Below, one piece after another: positions 28,999 to 37,220 of a stretch of 64,000 bases of DNA. The DNA is from CAIWHR01 sp963709525. Lineage in GTDB: Bacteria > Pseudomonadota > Gammaproteobacteria > Burkholderiales > Casimicrobiaceae. Under the pieces are notes generated by a model. It ran no database searches, was not told where the DNA came from, and saw nothing but the letters and a program-made list of their open reading frames with translations. The DNA is taken from NCBI GenBank assembly GCA_963709525.1, contig CAVPXB010000015.1:310001-374000 (forward strand). The letters run 5' to 3'. The translations under genes and the position numbers were made by a program. Position 1 is the first letter of the stretch. Each line of letters begins with the position of its first letter.

Positions 28999-30318
28999 TC
29001 AATCGCGGGTGTCGAGGTGCCGGTAGTAGAGCATCGCGCTGCGCGCGACGGGCCGGATCAGGCCATGCAGCGGAATCGGCAGGACCCGCGAAACCGGCAG
29101 CGCCAGGCGTTCGACCGGTTCACCCAATGCCGCCTCGGCGAGCATGCGGCCGAGCGCAATGCCCAGCCCGACGCCGCGGCCGTTGCAGCCCGCGGCCGCA
29201 TGGATGCCCGGCGCCGGGGCGTAGTAACGCGGCATGAAACCGGGCGTCATCGCGAGTTCGCCGCTCCACACGGCCTCGAAACCAAAGCCCCCCCAATCGG
29301 CCAGCGCCGGGAAGGTCTCCTTCATCCGCGCACCGACCATCGCTTCGAGGCGCGGCCGGGCATGGGCCAGCGAAACGAGGGTCGCGCCGCTGACCAGCCG
29401 GCCGTCGCGATCGAAACGGTAGAAGCGCAGGTCGCCGCGCGTGTCGGACATCGCGCAGTCTTGCGGCAGGATCGCCGCGCGCAAGGCGGGCGGCACCGGA
29501 AAGGTCGCCATCTGCCAGTTGGTGACCGGCATCACGGTCTGCGCGAGTCCCGGCCATGGCGACTTGGCGAACATCGTTCCGTAGGCGTTGGTGGTGATGA
29601 TCACGGCCGGCGCGAACACATTGCCGCGACTCGTGGACACGCGCCAGCGCGCGCCGTCGCGCGCGATGCCGATGACCGGCGAATCGCCATGAACGGTGCC
29701 GCCGAGCTTGGCCACGGCCCGCGCGAGCCCGCGGGCAAAGGACAGCGGCTGCAGATGGCCCCCCGTGGCTGCGAGCAGCGCGCCGTGATAGATCGACGTT
29801 CCCAGCACCGCCGCCGTGGCATCGCGGTCGAGCAACTCGACCCTGGCGCCAAAGCGTCGCCATTGCTCGAAGCGGCGCTGCAGCACCGCCACACGCGAGG
29901 GGCGATGCGCCGGGTTGAGCCAGCCACGGGACACCGCATCGCAGTCGATGTCGTGGCGGCGGATCACCTCGAAGGTGAGCGCCGCGCAATCGCGCACCAG
30001 TTCGATGAAGCGGCGGCCGGTGTCGGGACCCAGGCGCGCGAGCAGATCGTCGGGGTCGAGCTTGGACAGCGCGGGGATCACGTGTCCACTGTGCCTTCCC
30101 GACGCACCCCAGCCCGGCTCGGCGGCTTCGAGCACAACGACGCGCGCGCCGCGCTCCGCCGCGTGCAGCGCCGCCGACAATCCCCAGTACCCGGCACCGA
30201 CGATCGCCACGTCGGCATCATGGTCGCCGATGAGCGGCGGCGAGGGCATCGCAGGTGCCGCGGTGCGTGCCCACATCGAGTCGGGAAGCGGCGTGCGTGC
30301 GGAATCCTGCGCGGGCAT
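28999..30318 (-). CDS. FAD-dependent DAO-family oxidoreductase (PuuB-like)
   Basis: A 439-residue flavoprotein of the D-amino-acid-oxidase fold. The FAD motif VAIVGAGYWGLSAALHAAERG is followed by VVLEA and WGASGRHSGHVIPAL. The C-terminal HAAAGCNGRGVGLGIALGRML closes the FAD site. This arrangement resembles gamma-glutamylputrescine oxidase and related amine oxidases; glycine or sarcosine-type oxidases are alternatives. ATG 30318 is chosen because upstream residues are not conserved. It is divergent from glpD and first in the minus-strand run that includes the ATC-hydrolase-family genes and the Liv importer, so its substrate may be an imported amine or amino acid. Confidence 0.82.
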   Translation of the reverse strand: MPAQDSARTPLPDSMWARTAAPAMPSPPLIGDHDADVAIVGAGYWGLSAALHAAERGARVVVLEAAEPGWGASGRHSGHVIPALSKLDPDDLLARLGPDTGRRFIELVRDCAALTFEVIRRHDIDCDAVSRGWLNPAHRPSRVAVLQRRFEQWRRFGARVELLDRDATAAVLGTSIYHGALLAATGGHLQPLSFARGLARAVAKLGGTVHGDSPVIGIARDGARWRVSTSRGNVFAPAVIITTNAYGTMFAKSPWPGLAQTVMPVTNWQMATFPVPPALRAAILPQDCAMSDTRGDLRFYRFDRDGRLVSGATLVSLAHARPRLEAMVGARMKETFPALADWGGFGFEAVWSGELAMTPGFMPRYYAPAPGIHAAAGCNGRGVGLGIALGRMLAEAALGEPVERLALPVSRVLPIPLHGLIRPVARSAMLYYRHLDTRD

Positions 30319-30392
30319 GAGAGTAGAATAAAATGGCTGCGAATATTCCGAGTGTACCTTCTGCGCAGCTTCTGCTGCGCCATCCTTCGACC

Positions 30393-31913
30393 ATGTCCAA
30401 CGCTTCCGCAAGCCCCTACGATCTACTTGTCATCGGCGCCGGCATCAATGGCGCGGGCATCGCCCGCGACGCCGCCGGGCGCGGCCTCAAGGTGTTGCTG
30501 GTCGACATGGACGACATCGCCTCGGCGACCTCGCAGTGGAGCACCAAGCTGATCCACGGCGGCCTGCGCTATCTCGAATACTACGAGTTTCGCCTGGTGC
30601 GCGAGTCGCTGGCCGAGCGCGAAATCTGCCTGCGGCAGGCGCCGCATCTCGTGCAGCCGCTGCTGTTCGTGCTCGCGCACGAACCGCACCTGCGCCCGGC
30701 GTGGATGATCCGCGCCGGCCTGATGATGTACGACCACCTGTCGCCACGGGTGACGCTGCCGGCATCCTTCGGCGTCGATCTCGCGCACAGCAAGTGGGGC
30801 GCGGGCCTGAAGCCGGGCTTCCGCAAGGGCTTCGTCTACGCCGACGCCCGCGTCGACGACGCGCGACTCAGCGTCGCCGTCGCGATGAGCGCACGCGCGC
30901 ACGGTGCCGAGGTGCGCACCCGTACCCGCTTCGTCACGGCGAAGCGCGAGGGCGATCGCTGGCGCGCGACGCTGGCCACGGCAGACGGGGGCAAGACGGA
31001 GGTGCTCGCCAAGGCGCTGGTCAACGTGACCGGGCCGTGGGTCAAGGTCGTCCGCGAGGAAGTCGGGACCAAATCGGCGAAGGAAAACGTTCGCCACGTC
31101 AAGGGCAGCCACATCATCGTGCCGCGGGTGCACGCCGAGGATCACGCCTACCTGCTGCAGAACGCCGACAAGCGGATCGTCTTCGTCATTCCGTATCAGG
31201 ACAAGTATTCGCTGATCGGGACCACCGATGCGCCGGCCGAGAATTTCGAGAAGCCCGAGATCTCGGAACAGGAGATCGACTACCTCTTGAAGCTTGCCAA
31301 CACCTATCTCGAGAAGCCGCTCTCCCGCGCCGATGTGGTCTCGACGTTCAGCGGTGTGCGCCCGCTCTACGACGACGGCGCGTCGGACCCGTCCGCGATC
31401 ACCCGCGACTACGTGTTCAAGCTCGATACGGGCGAGACCCCGGGCAGCGCTCCGGTGCTGTCGATCTTCGGCGGCAAGCTCACCACCTATCGCAAGCTGG
31501 CCGAGCACGCGCTGCGCGATCTCGCACCCTTCTTCCCGGCGATGAAGCCGGCGTGGACCGAGGGCGAGACCTTGCCTGGCGGCGATCTGCCCGCCGGTGG
31601 CATCGTCGCCTGGGTCGCCGAGATGCAGCGTCGATACCCCGGTCTGCCGGCCGATCTGGTGCGCGGCGTCGCGCGCCGGCACGGGTCGCTGGCGCCCAAG
31701 GTACTGGGTGCAGCCAAGACGCTCCCCGACCTCGGCGAGGACTTCGGCAACGGCCTCACCGCCGCCGAGATCGACTATCTGATCCGCGAAGAGTGGGCGC
31801 TTACTGCTGACGATGTCCTTTGGCGACGGACCAAGTGCGGGCTGGGTATGGCCGACGCTGACCAGGCCCGGGTCGCGGCCTACGTCGCCAAGGGGCTTGC
31901 CAAGCGCTATTGA
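30393..31913 (+). CDS. glpD: Aerobic glycerol-3-phosphate dehydrogenase
   Basis: The 506-residue flavoprotein oxidises sn-glycerol-3-phosphate to dihydroxyacetone phosphate and feeds electrons to quinone at the inner membrane. It starts with the FAD motif YDLLVIGAGINGAGIARDAA. The substrate-site blocks TSQWSTKLIHGGLRYLE and FVIPYQDKYSLIGTTD and FGGKLTTYRKLAEHAL are diagnostic. A 7-bp hairpin GCGCAGC/GCTGCGC (30363-30380) lies 12 bases before the ATG, and no clear ribosome site is visible. The stop codon TGA (31911-31913) lies inside the 103-bp mobile repeat that follows, so the last residues may be defined by that insertion. Confidence 0.95.
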   Translation: MSNASASPYDLLVIGAGINGAGIARDAAGRGLKVLLVDMDDIASATSQWSTKLIHGGLRYLEYYEFRLVRESLAEREICLRQAPHLVQPLLFVLAHEPHLRPAWMIRAGLMMYDHLSPRVTLPASFGVDLAHSKWGAGLKPGFRKGFVYADARVDDARLSVAVAMSARAHGAEVRTRTRFVTAKREGDRWRATLATADGGKTEVLAKALVNVTGPWVKVVREEVGTKSAKENVRHVKGSHIIVPRVHAEDHAYLLQNADKRIVFVIPYQDKYSLIGTTDAPAENFEKPEISEQEIDYLLKLANTYLEKPLSRADVVSTFSGVRPLYDDGASDPSAITRDYVFKLDTGETPGSAPVLSIFGGKLTTYRKLAEHALRDLAPFFPAMKPAWTEGETLPGGDLPAGGIVAWVAEMQRRYPGLPADLVRGVARRHGSLAPKVLGAAKTLPDLGEDFGNGLTAAEIDYLIREEWALTADDVLWRRTKCGLGMADADQARVAAYVAKGLAKRY

Positions 31914-32012
31914 TTCGGCATGAATATGATTGAACCGTTCGCCCTGAGCCAGTCGAAGGGCTCCGACTGGCCCAGCGAGTACGGGACTTCATACATCACT
32001 GTACCGGATCAA
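31910..32012. mobile_element. 103-bp MITE-like element, copy 1
   Basis: A 103-bp non-coding unit has inverted ends (TTGATTCGGCA and TACCGGATCAA) flanked by TA on both sides. The same unit, also 103 bp, occurs at 63885-63987. The core contains an imperfect palindrome around GTTCGCCCTGAG...CAGTCGAAGGGC, a type of sequence widely dispersed in Proteobacteria. TA-flanked short inverted-repeat elements are typical of IS630/Tc1-mobilised MITEs, which is inference. Confidence 0.72.
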
Positions 32013-32027
32013 TAAGTGGACCGGTCG

Positions 32028-32819
32028 ATGCGGCCGTTGCGCGACATGCCGCTCGCCGTGAGGGGGGCGATACGAGGCGTCTGCACCGACATCGACGACA
32101 CGCTGTCGACGCACGGTCGGTTGACCGCCGTGGCCTACGCCGCGCTGGAGCGATTGCGCGAAGCCGGCAAGCTCGTCATTCCGATCACCGGCCGGCCCGC
32201 GGGCTGGTGCGACCACATCGCGCGCATGTGGCCGGTCGATGCGGTGGTCGGCGAGAACGGCGCGTTCTACATGCGCTACGACGCTCCGTCGCGCCGCCTG
32301 GTCAAGCGCTTTCTCGCCGATGATGCGACGCGACGGGCCAACCGGGCGCGGTTGTCTGCCATCGCCGGGAAGATCATCGCCGCGGTGCCGGGCAGCGCGC
32401 TCGCTTCCGACCAGCTGTATCGGGAAGCCGATCTCGCCATCGACTTCTGCGAAGACGTGCCGCCGCTGCCGCGCGCCGCCGTCGACCGCATCGTCGCGCT
32501 GATGCAAGCCGAGGGCATGACGGCGAAGGTGAGCTCGATCCACGTCAACGGCTGGTTCGGCGCCTACGACAAGCTGGGGATGACGCGAACGCTGCTGGCC
32601 GAAGCCTTTGCCACCGATCTCGACGCCGAGCGCGAACGCTGGATCTTCGTCGGCGACTCGCCCAACGATGCGCCGCTGTTCGCTTACTTCCCGCACTCGG
32701 TCGGCGTCGCCAACGTCCGTGCGTTCGCCGACCGGATCGCGACGCTGCCCTGCTACGTCACCATCGGCGAAGGTGGCGCGGGGTTCGCCGAACTGGCACG
32801 GGTGCTGCTCGATGGCTGA
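32028..32819 (+). CDS. HAD-superfamily phosphatase (Cof/mannosyl-3-phosphoglycerate phosphatase-like)
   Basis: About 263 residues of a HAD-IIB phosphatase. The nucleophile motif IRGVCTDIDDTLS (DxD) is at the N-terminus, motif II is VIPITGRPAGW, GENGAFY marks the cap junction as in Cof-type enzymes, and motif IV is WIFVGDSPNDAPLF with the metal-binding aspartates. The cap is of the C2b type. Substrates in this group are small sugar phosphates or phosphoglycerate derivatives. Possible starts are GTG 32016, ATG 32028 and ATG 32046; the mobile repeat ends at 32012, so the original promoter and start region may have been disrupted. It converges on the enolase-like/ClpX-like run. Confidence 0.82.
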   Translation: MRPLRDMPLAVRGAIRGVCTDIDDTLSTHGRLTAVAYAALERLREAGKLVIPITGRPAGWCDHIARMWPVDAVVGENGAFYMRYDAPSRRLVKRFLADDATRRANRARLSAIAGKIIAAVPGSALASDQLYREADLAIDFCEDVPPLPRAAVDRIVALMQAEGMTAKVSSIHVNGWFGAYDKLGMTRTLLAEAFATDLDAERERWIFVGDSPNDAPLFAYFPHSVGVANVRAFADRIATLPCYVTIGEGGAGFAELARVLLDG

Positions 32820-32842
32820 GCACCGGCGTCAACGCGTCTTGT

Positions 32843-32894
32843 TGTAGGAGCGGCTTCAGCCGCGAACGGGTTCGGGCCTGAAGGCCCTCCTACA
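32843..32894. repeat. REP-type palindromic repeat between convergent genes
   Basis: TGTAGGAGCGGCTTCAGCCGCGA starts the unit in one direction and a diverged inverse (ending GGCCCTCCTACA) closes it, so the transcript folds into stem-loops. Related units lie at 48771 and 57026. Here it separates the HAD phosphatase and the ClpX-like gene and may serve as a two-way transcription end. (First 18 bases shown in the arm: TGTAGGAGCGGCTTCAGC.). Confidence 0.7.
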
Positions 32895-33927
32895 AAGGCG
32901 ACACCGTTGCCGCACGTCCGCCATCCGGCGCGCGCACGAACACGGGATCGGTGAAGAGCGAGGCGACCTGCACCTCGCGAATCGACGGATCGTCGGGAAC
33001 GACGTACATGATCGGCGTCAGGAGCTCCTCGAAGATGCCGCGCAGGCTGCGCGCGCCGGTCTTGTACTCGATGGCGAGCTCAGCGATCTGCTCGAACACG
33101 CGCGCGGCGACTTTCAGCTCGACGCCCTCATTGCCGAAGATCTCGAGAAACTGCCGGTGGATGGAATTCTTCGGCTCGGTGAGGATGCGCACCAGCATGT
33201 CGCGCGACAGCTCGGAGAAGCGCGCCATGATCGGCAGCCGCCCGGTGAACTCCGGGATCAGCCCGTAGGTGAAGAGATCGGTGGGCTTCACGCGGGTGTT
33301 CAGGCGGTCGAGGATCTTCTGGTTGTCGCCGGACGAAGTGGCGATGAATCCGTAGCCGTGCGTCTGCGACGCGATGATTTCGTCCAGTCCGACGAACGCG
33401 CCGCCGCAGACGAACAGGATGTCGGTGGTGTCGATGTAGGTCCCGCCGGCAAGCTTGACCTGCGAGCCTTCCATGATCTTGAGCAGCGCGTGCTGCACGC
33501 TCTCGCCCGAGCCCCCGCGCGGCTGCCCGTCGGCGGCCTTGAGCTTGTCGATCTCGTCGATGAAGACGATGCCGCGCTGCGCGCGGTCGATGTCGCCGCC
33601 GGCCTTGTCGACCAGCCGCTGCAGCACCGCTTCGATCTCCTCGTTGACGTAGCGCGTCTGCGCCAGCGACGTCGCCTCGGCGGTCACGAACGGCAGGGTC
33701 AGCGCGTGCGAGAGCGTCTCGCAGAGCAGCGTCTTGCCGGTGCCGGACGGCCCGATCAGCAGCAGGTTGCTCTTGGCGACCGGCACGCCCTCGTGCCTGG
33801 CGCGCGCGATCTTGCGGTAGTGGGTGTAGACCGCGACGGCGACGATTCTTTTCGCGACGTCCTGCCCGATCACGTACTGGTCGAGATAGCGGACGATCGC
33901 ACTCGGTGTGGCGGACTCGTCGAGCAT
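32890..33927 (-). CDS. ClpX-like AAA+ ATPase without the N-terminal zinc domain
   Basis: A 345-residue protein homologous to the AAA+ core of ClpX. Walker A IGPSGTGKTLLCETL is at 58-72, Walker B IVFIDEIDKLK at 120-130, FVCGGAFVGLDEII at 172-185, box VII YGLIPEFTGRLP at 221-232 and sensor-2 GARSLR nearer the C-terminus. The first residues already align with the ClpX AAA+ linker (VRYLDQYVIGQDVAKR), so the four-cysteine zinc domain is missing. The pore loop is RYVN instead of GYVG, and GYGF stands where ClpX has the ClpP-binding IGF. ATG 33927 has a GAAGG site at the right distance and follows the enolase-like stop by two bases. It is probably a specialised unfoldase or chaperone; its partner is unknown. 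Confidence 0.85.
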   Translation of the reverse strand: MLDESATPSAIVRYLDQYVIGQDVAKRIVAVAVYTHYRKIARARHEGVPVAKSNLLLIGPSGTGKTLLCETLSHALTLPFVTAEATSLAQTRYVNEEIEAVLQRLVDKAGGDIDRAQRGIVFIDEIDKLKAADGQPRGGSGESVQHALLKIMEGSQVKLAGGTYIDTTDILFVCGGAFVGLDEIIASQTHGYGFIATSSGDNQKILDRLNTRVKPTDLFTYGLIPEFTGRLPIMARFSELSRDMLVRILTEPKNSIHRQFLEIFGNEGVELKVAARVFEQIAELAIEYKTGARSLRGIFEELLTPIMYVVPDDPSIREVQVASLFTDPVFVRAPDGGRAATVSPL

Positions 33928-33929
33928 GG

Positions 33930-35246
33930 TCATCCTTCGGTAACGGGTTTGCCGCCACGCAGGGGTTTCGTGCGCGCCAGCGCCGCGGCACCGGCGTAGC
34001 GCGCATCCGCGCCCAGCGCTGCCTCGATCCGCAGCGCTTCGTTCCACTTGGCCATCCGCTCGCCGCGCGCGAACGAGCCGACCTTGAGCTGGCCGGCGTT
34101 CCAGCCGACGGCGAGATGGACGATCGAAACGTCCTCGGTCTCGCCCGAGCGCGCCGACACGATGGTGCCGAATCCCGCCGCCTGCCCGGCGCGCAACGCG
34201 GCCAGGGTCTCGGTGACGGTGCCGGCCTGGTTGGGCTTGATCAGCACCGCATTGCAGGCGCGATCCGCGGCGGCAAGGGTCACCCGCGCCGCGTCGGTCG
34301 TGAGGTAGTCGTCGCCGATGATCTGGACCCGCGATCCGGCGGCGCGCGTGAAGGCGATCCAGCCCTCGCGGTCGTCCTCGGCGAGCGGGTCCTCGATCGA
34401 CGCGATCGGGTAGCGATCGAGCCAACCGAGCAACAGCTCGATCATGCCGTCGCGATCGAGCTCGCGTCGTTCGAGCCCGAGCACGTAGCGGCCGTCGGCG
34501 CCGAACTCCGACGCGGCGATGTCGAGCGACAGCGCGGCGTCCTCGCCCGGCCGGTAGCCCGCGCGCTCGATCGCGCGCACCAGCATCGCCAGCGCCTCCT
34601 CGTTGGTGTCGAACGCGGGCCAGTGGCCTCCCTCGTCGGCGACGCCTGCGGCACGGCCGGCCTCCTGCATCAGTTCGCCGGCGGCGCGGTAGACGTTGGC
34701 GGTGATGACCATCGCCTCGGCAAAGCTCCTCGCGCCGACGGGCATCACCATCAGGTCCTGGATGTCGATGCGGCGTCCCGCGTGCGCGCCGCCGCCGAAG
34801 ATCTGGATTTCGGGCAGCGGCAGCGAGACGGCAGCGGTGCCGGCGAGATGGCGCCACAACGGCTGCTCGCTGGCGATTGCCGCTGCATGCGCGACGGCGA
34901 GCGACACCGCCACGGTGGCATTGCCGCCGAGCGCGGCCTTGTTGGGCGTGGCGTCGAGCGCGATCAGCAGCGCATCGATGGCTGCCTGGTCGAGCGCGTC
35001 GCGCCCGCGCAGCGCGGCGGCGATCGGCGCGTTGACGTTGGCGATCGCGCGCTGCACATCCATGCCCCCCAGTGCAGTGCCGCCGTCGCGCAGATCGATG
35101 GCTTCGCGCGAGCCGCGCGAAGCGCCGGCCGGCGCGATGGCGCGGCCGACCGCGCCGCTTTCCAGTGTCACTTCGGCCTCGACGGTCGGCCGGCCGCGCG
35201 AATCCCAGACGCGGCGGCCGTGGACGCGGGCGATGCAGGTATTCAT
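33930..35246 (-). CDS. Enolase-family paralogue with altered active site
   Basis: A 438-residue protein aligned along its whole length with enolase. Conserved: S43 of the mobile loop, H155 (GGAHAG), E205 (VADEGG), the metal ligands D242, E285 and D312, base K337 (LIKPNQAGT), R366 and K388. The highly conserved histidine of the SHRSGET motif is replaced by alanine (A365, IVSARSGETED), and the loop GAST is GASR. So proton abstraction and Mg binding look possible while phosphate-side chemistry may differ. Its start overlaps the stop of the APH-type kinase gene by ATGA. It may have a changed substrate; carboxyphosphonoenolpyruvate synthase is one known enolase-like enzyme of phosphonate metabolism. 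Confidence 0.85.
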   Translation of the reverse strand: MNTCIARVHGRRVWDSRGRPTVEAEVTLESGAVGRAIAPAGASRGSREAIDLRDGGTALGGMDVQRAIANVNAPIAAALRGRDALDQAAIDALLIALDATPNKAALGGNATVAVSLAVAHAAAIASEQPLWRHLAGTAAVSLPLPEIQIFGGGAHAGRRIDIQDLMVMPVGARSFAEAMVITANVYRAAGELMQEAGRAAGVADEGGHWPAFDTNEEALAMLVRAIERAGYRPGEDAALSLDIAASEFGADGRYVLGLERRELDRDGMIELLLGWLDRYPIASIEDPLAEDDREGWIAFTRAAGSRVQIIGDDYLTTDAARVTLAAADRACNAVLIKPNQAGTVTETLAALRAGQAAGFGTIVSARSGETEDVSIVHLAVGWNAGQLKVGSFARGERMAKWNEALRIEAALGADARYAGAAALARTKPLRGGKPVTEG

Positions 35247-36286
35247 CGGTGCGCGCCCTCCCGCCAGCGACGACAGATGATGCCGAGGTCGGCGACCGGC
35301 TGCAGCAGCAGGGCGCGGGCAAAGGCGCGCGCTTGGTCGCGATCGGCGTCGGCGGTCAGGTACTCGGCCGGCGACTTGCCGTCGACGCGACCCAGCATCA
35401 GCCCCGGCAGCAGTGCGGCGGTGCGCGTTGCCATCGCCGCCCGCGGCTCCCAGACGACGTGGGCGAGATAGGCGTCGGTCAGCGCGGCGTAGGCGTCGAG
35501 ATAGCGGCCGCGCCAATCCGGGCGCCAAAGGCCCTTCAACAGCAGGTGATTGAGGACGAAGGCGAGATCGAAGGCCGGATCGCCATACCACGCGCATTCG
35601 GCGTCGAGGATCACCGGCCCGTCGGGCCCGCGCAGGATGTTCTTGGGGCTGAAATCGCCGTGGACGAGCACCCGGCGCGTGCTGCGCGTGGTCTCGACCA
35701 GCGCCGCGAGGCGCGGCGCGAGGTCCGGATGCGCACGGGCGGTCGCGACCAGATAGGGTTCCAGCCGAATCGCGTGGAAGATATCGGCGGTGGGAAAGCG
35801 CGCGGCAACGTCGTCGCGATCGGCGGTGGCGGCGTGGATGCGCCCCAGCGTGTCGCCGACCTCGGCCGCAAACGCGATCTCGATGGCGCCGTCCTTCAGC
35901 AGCGTCTTCCACACCGGGTGGCTCTCGGGCGGCAGCCAGGCCATGGCGAAGCAGCCCGCTTCGCGATCCTCGCCCAGGATCGCCGGCACCGCCCGCGGCA
36001 CGATGCCGGCGGCGACGCGCATCCACTCGACTTCCCAGCGATTGCGCTCGATCGGCGCGCGCCAGTCGGCGGCGACCTTGAGCCTGGGCAACGCGCGTTT
36101 GACGCAGAAGCTCCGGCCCGGCAGGTCGACGCGGTAGATGTCCGACGACACGCCCCCGGTCAGCGGGACGCAGACAGGATCAGTGTGAGCGCTTACTAGC
36201 GTCATTCGCCGCAACCCGTCGTGCAGCCACTCAAGGTCGGGTGCGGACGGATCAGGATCGGGGATGGCGCGGGACGATACTCTCAT
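35243..36286 (-). CDS. Aminoglycoside phosphotransferase (APH)-fold small-molecule kinase
   Basis: A 347-residue protein-kinase-like enzyme. The N-lobe holds PLTGGVSSDIYRVDLPG and the ATP lysine in SFCVKRALPRL. The C-lobe has the Brenner catalytic motif VLVHGDFSPKNIL near residues 208-220 and the metal-binding LDAECAWYGDPAFDLAF. The same fold serves aminoglycoside, choline, homoserine, methylthioribose and fructosamine kinases. No resistance role is implied. The gene overlaps the enolase paralogue, so its product may phosphorylate the compound that the enolase-like enzyme then handles. The start is uncertain (M28 at 36205 is possible). Confidence 0.82.
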   Translation of the reverse strand: MRVSSRAIPDPDPSAPDLEWLHDGLRRMTLVSAHTDPVCVPLTGGVSSDIYRVDLPGRSFCVKRALPRLKVAADWRAPIERNRWEVEWMRVAAGIVPRAVPAILGEDREAGCFAMAWLPPESHPVWKTLLKDGAIEIAFAAEVGDTLGRIHAATADRDDVAARFPTADIFHAIRLEPYLVATARAHPDLAPRLAALVETTRSTRRVLVHGDFSPKNILRGPDGPVILDAECAWYGDPAFDLAFVLNHLLLKGLWRPDWRGRYLDAYAALTDAYLAHVVWEPRAAMATRTAALLPGLMLGRVDGKSPAEYLTADADRDQARAFARALLLQPVADLGIICRRWREGAHR

Positions 36287-36432
36287 CGCGGGAACTCGGT
36301 TCTGAACCTGGATTGCCCAAGGGGTTGCGCCATCATAACCGCCCCCGTCGCCAAGCGATGGAGGGAACGCAGATTGGCACTACCATCGCCGGCCGGGGGA
36401 GGAAGCTCCGATCGGGGCGGCGATGGCTGCCG

Positions 36433-37188
36433 TCACAGCCAGTCGCGCAGTTCGTCTGCCAGCGCCGCATAGTCGCGCGCGCCGATGCTCGCCGGGGCAT
36501 GGCGAAAGATGTCGAGGCCAGCGGTCCGGCTTTCCGCAATGGCAGGATCGTCGTGGATGGGCGTCGTACAGATCTCGCTCGCGGGCAGGCCGGCGCACGC
36601 CTCTGCGCCGACCGGGCCATCGTTGTGCGCGGGCAGCGCCGCGCGGGTGCAGAGATAGCGCCTCGCCAGGCGATACTTGAACACCGGGGTCAGCGCATCG
36701 AGTCCGCGCGCCACGGCGAGGGCGCTGTCCTGCGACCGGCCATCCCGCGCCACGGGCACCAGCAGGAGGTCGCAGGCGAATATCGCGTTCAGCGTCAACA
36801 CGTTCCACGCGCTGCCGCAGTCGATCACCACCGGTCCGGCGTAGGCGTGCGCTCCACGCAGCGCTTGCCGCAGCCGCGCAAGCGCCGGCAGCCCTTTGCC
36901 GAGGCTGGCCGCGAGCCCGGCGAGCTCGGCGTGCGCGGGACAGAGAACGACGCCGCTGCGCGTGATCTGCGCGATATCGTCGAGTGCCGCGTTGCCGGCA
37001 AGGAACGCGGCGATCGACGCTGCGGCCCGGTCGGGACGCGCGCCAAACAGGGTCGAAAGATGCGCCTGCGGGTCGAGGTCGATGGCGAGCGGGCGCTCGC
37101 CGCGCCGGGCGACGGCGGCGAGCAGGTTCAGGGCGGTCGTCGTCTTGCCGACGCCCTCCTGCCGATTGAACACCGCGACGATCGCCAT
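36433..37188 (-). CDS. Orphan ParA/MinD-family ATPase with altered Walker A
   Basis: A 251-residue protein of the ParA/MinD family. The P-loop is NRQEGVGKTTTALNLLAA: the phosphate-binding K15 is kept, but the signature lysine of KGGVGKT is Q10. Walker A' LAIDLDPQAHLSTLFG and a Walker B-like PVVIDCGSAWNVL follow, then LLVPVARDGRSQDSALA. No ParB partner gene lies next to it; it follows a phosphonate-type permease by 32 bases and precedes the APH-type kinase. It may position or activate a membrane or enzyme complex. A general role in DNA segregation is unlikely, given the complete parAB at 9384-11109. Confidence 0.78.
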   Translation of the reverse strand: MAIVAVFNRQEGVGKTTTALNLLAAVARRGERPLAIDLDPQAHLSTLFGARPDRAAASIAAFLAGNAALDDIAQITRSGVVLCPAHAELAGLAASLGKGLPALARLRQALRGAHAYAGPVVIDCGSAWNVLTLNAIFACDLLLVPVARDGRSQDSALAVARGLDALTPVFKYRLARRYLCTRAALPAHNDGPVGAEACAGLPASEICTTPIHDDPAIAESRTAGLDIFRHAPASIGARDYAALADELRDWL

Positions 37189-37220
37189 GGGTGAAGCTTA
37201 GCGCAGCGCACAAATCGGGG

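Noticed and set aside
35243..36286. Antibiotic resistance by the APH-fold kinase
   Set aside because: The fold serves many metabolic kinases; operon context with an enolase-like enzyme argues for metabolism, and no resistance-gene environment is present.
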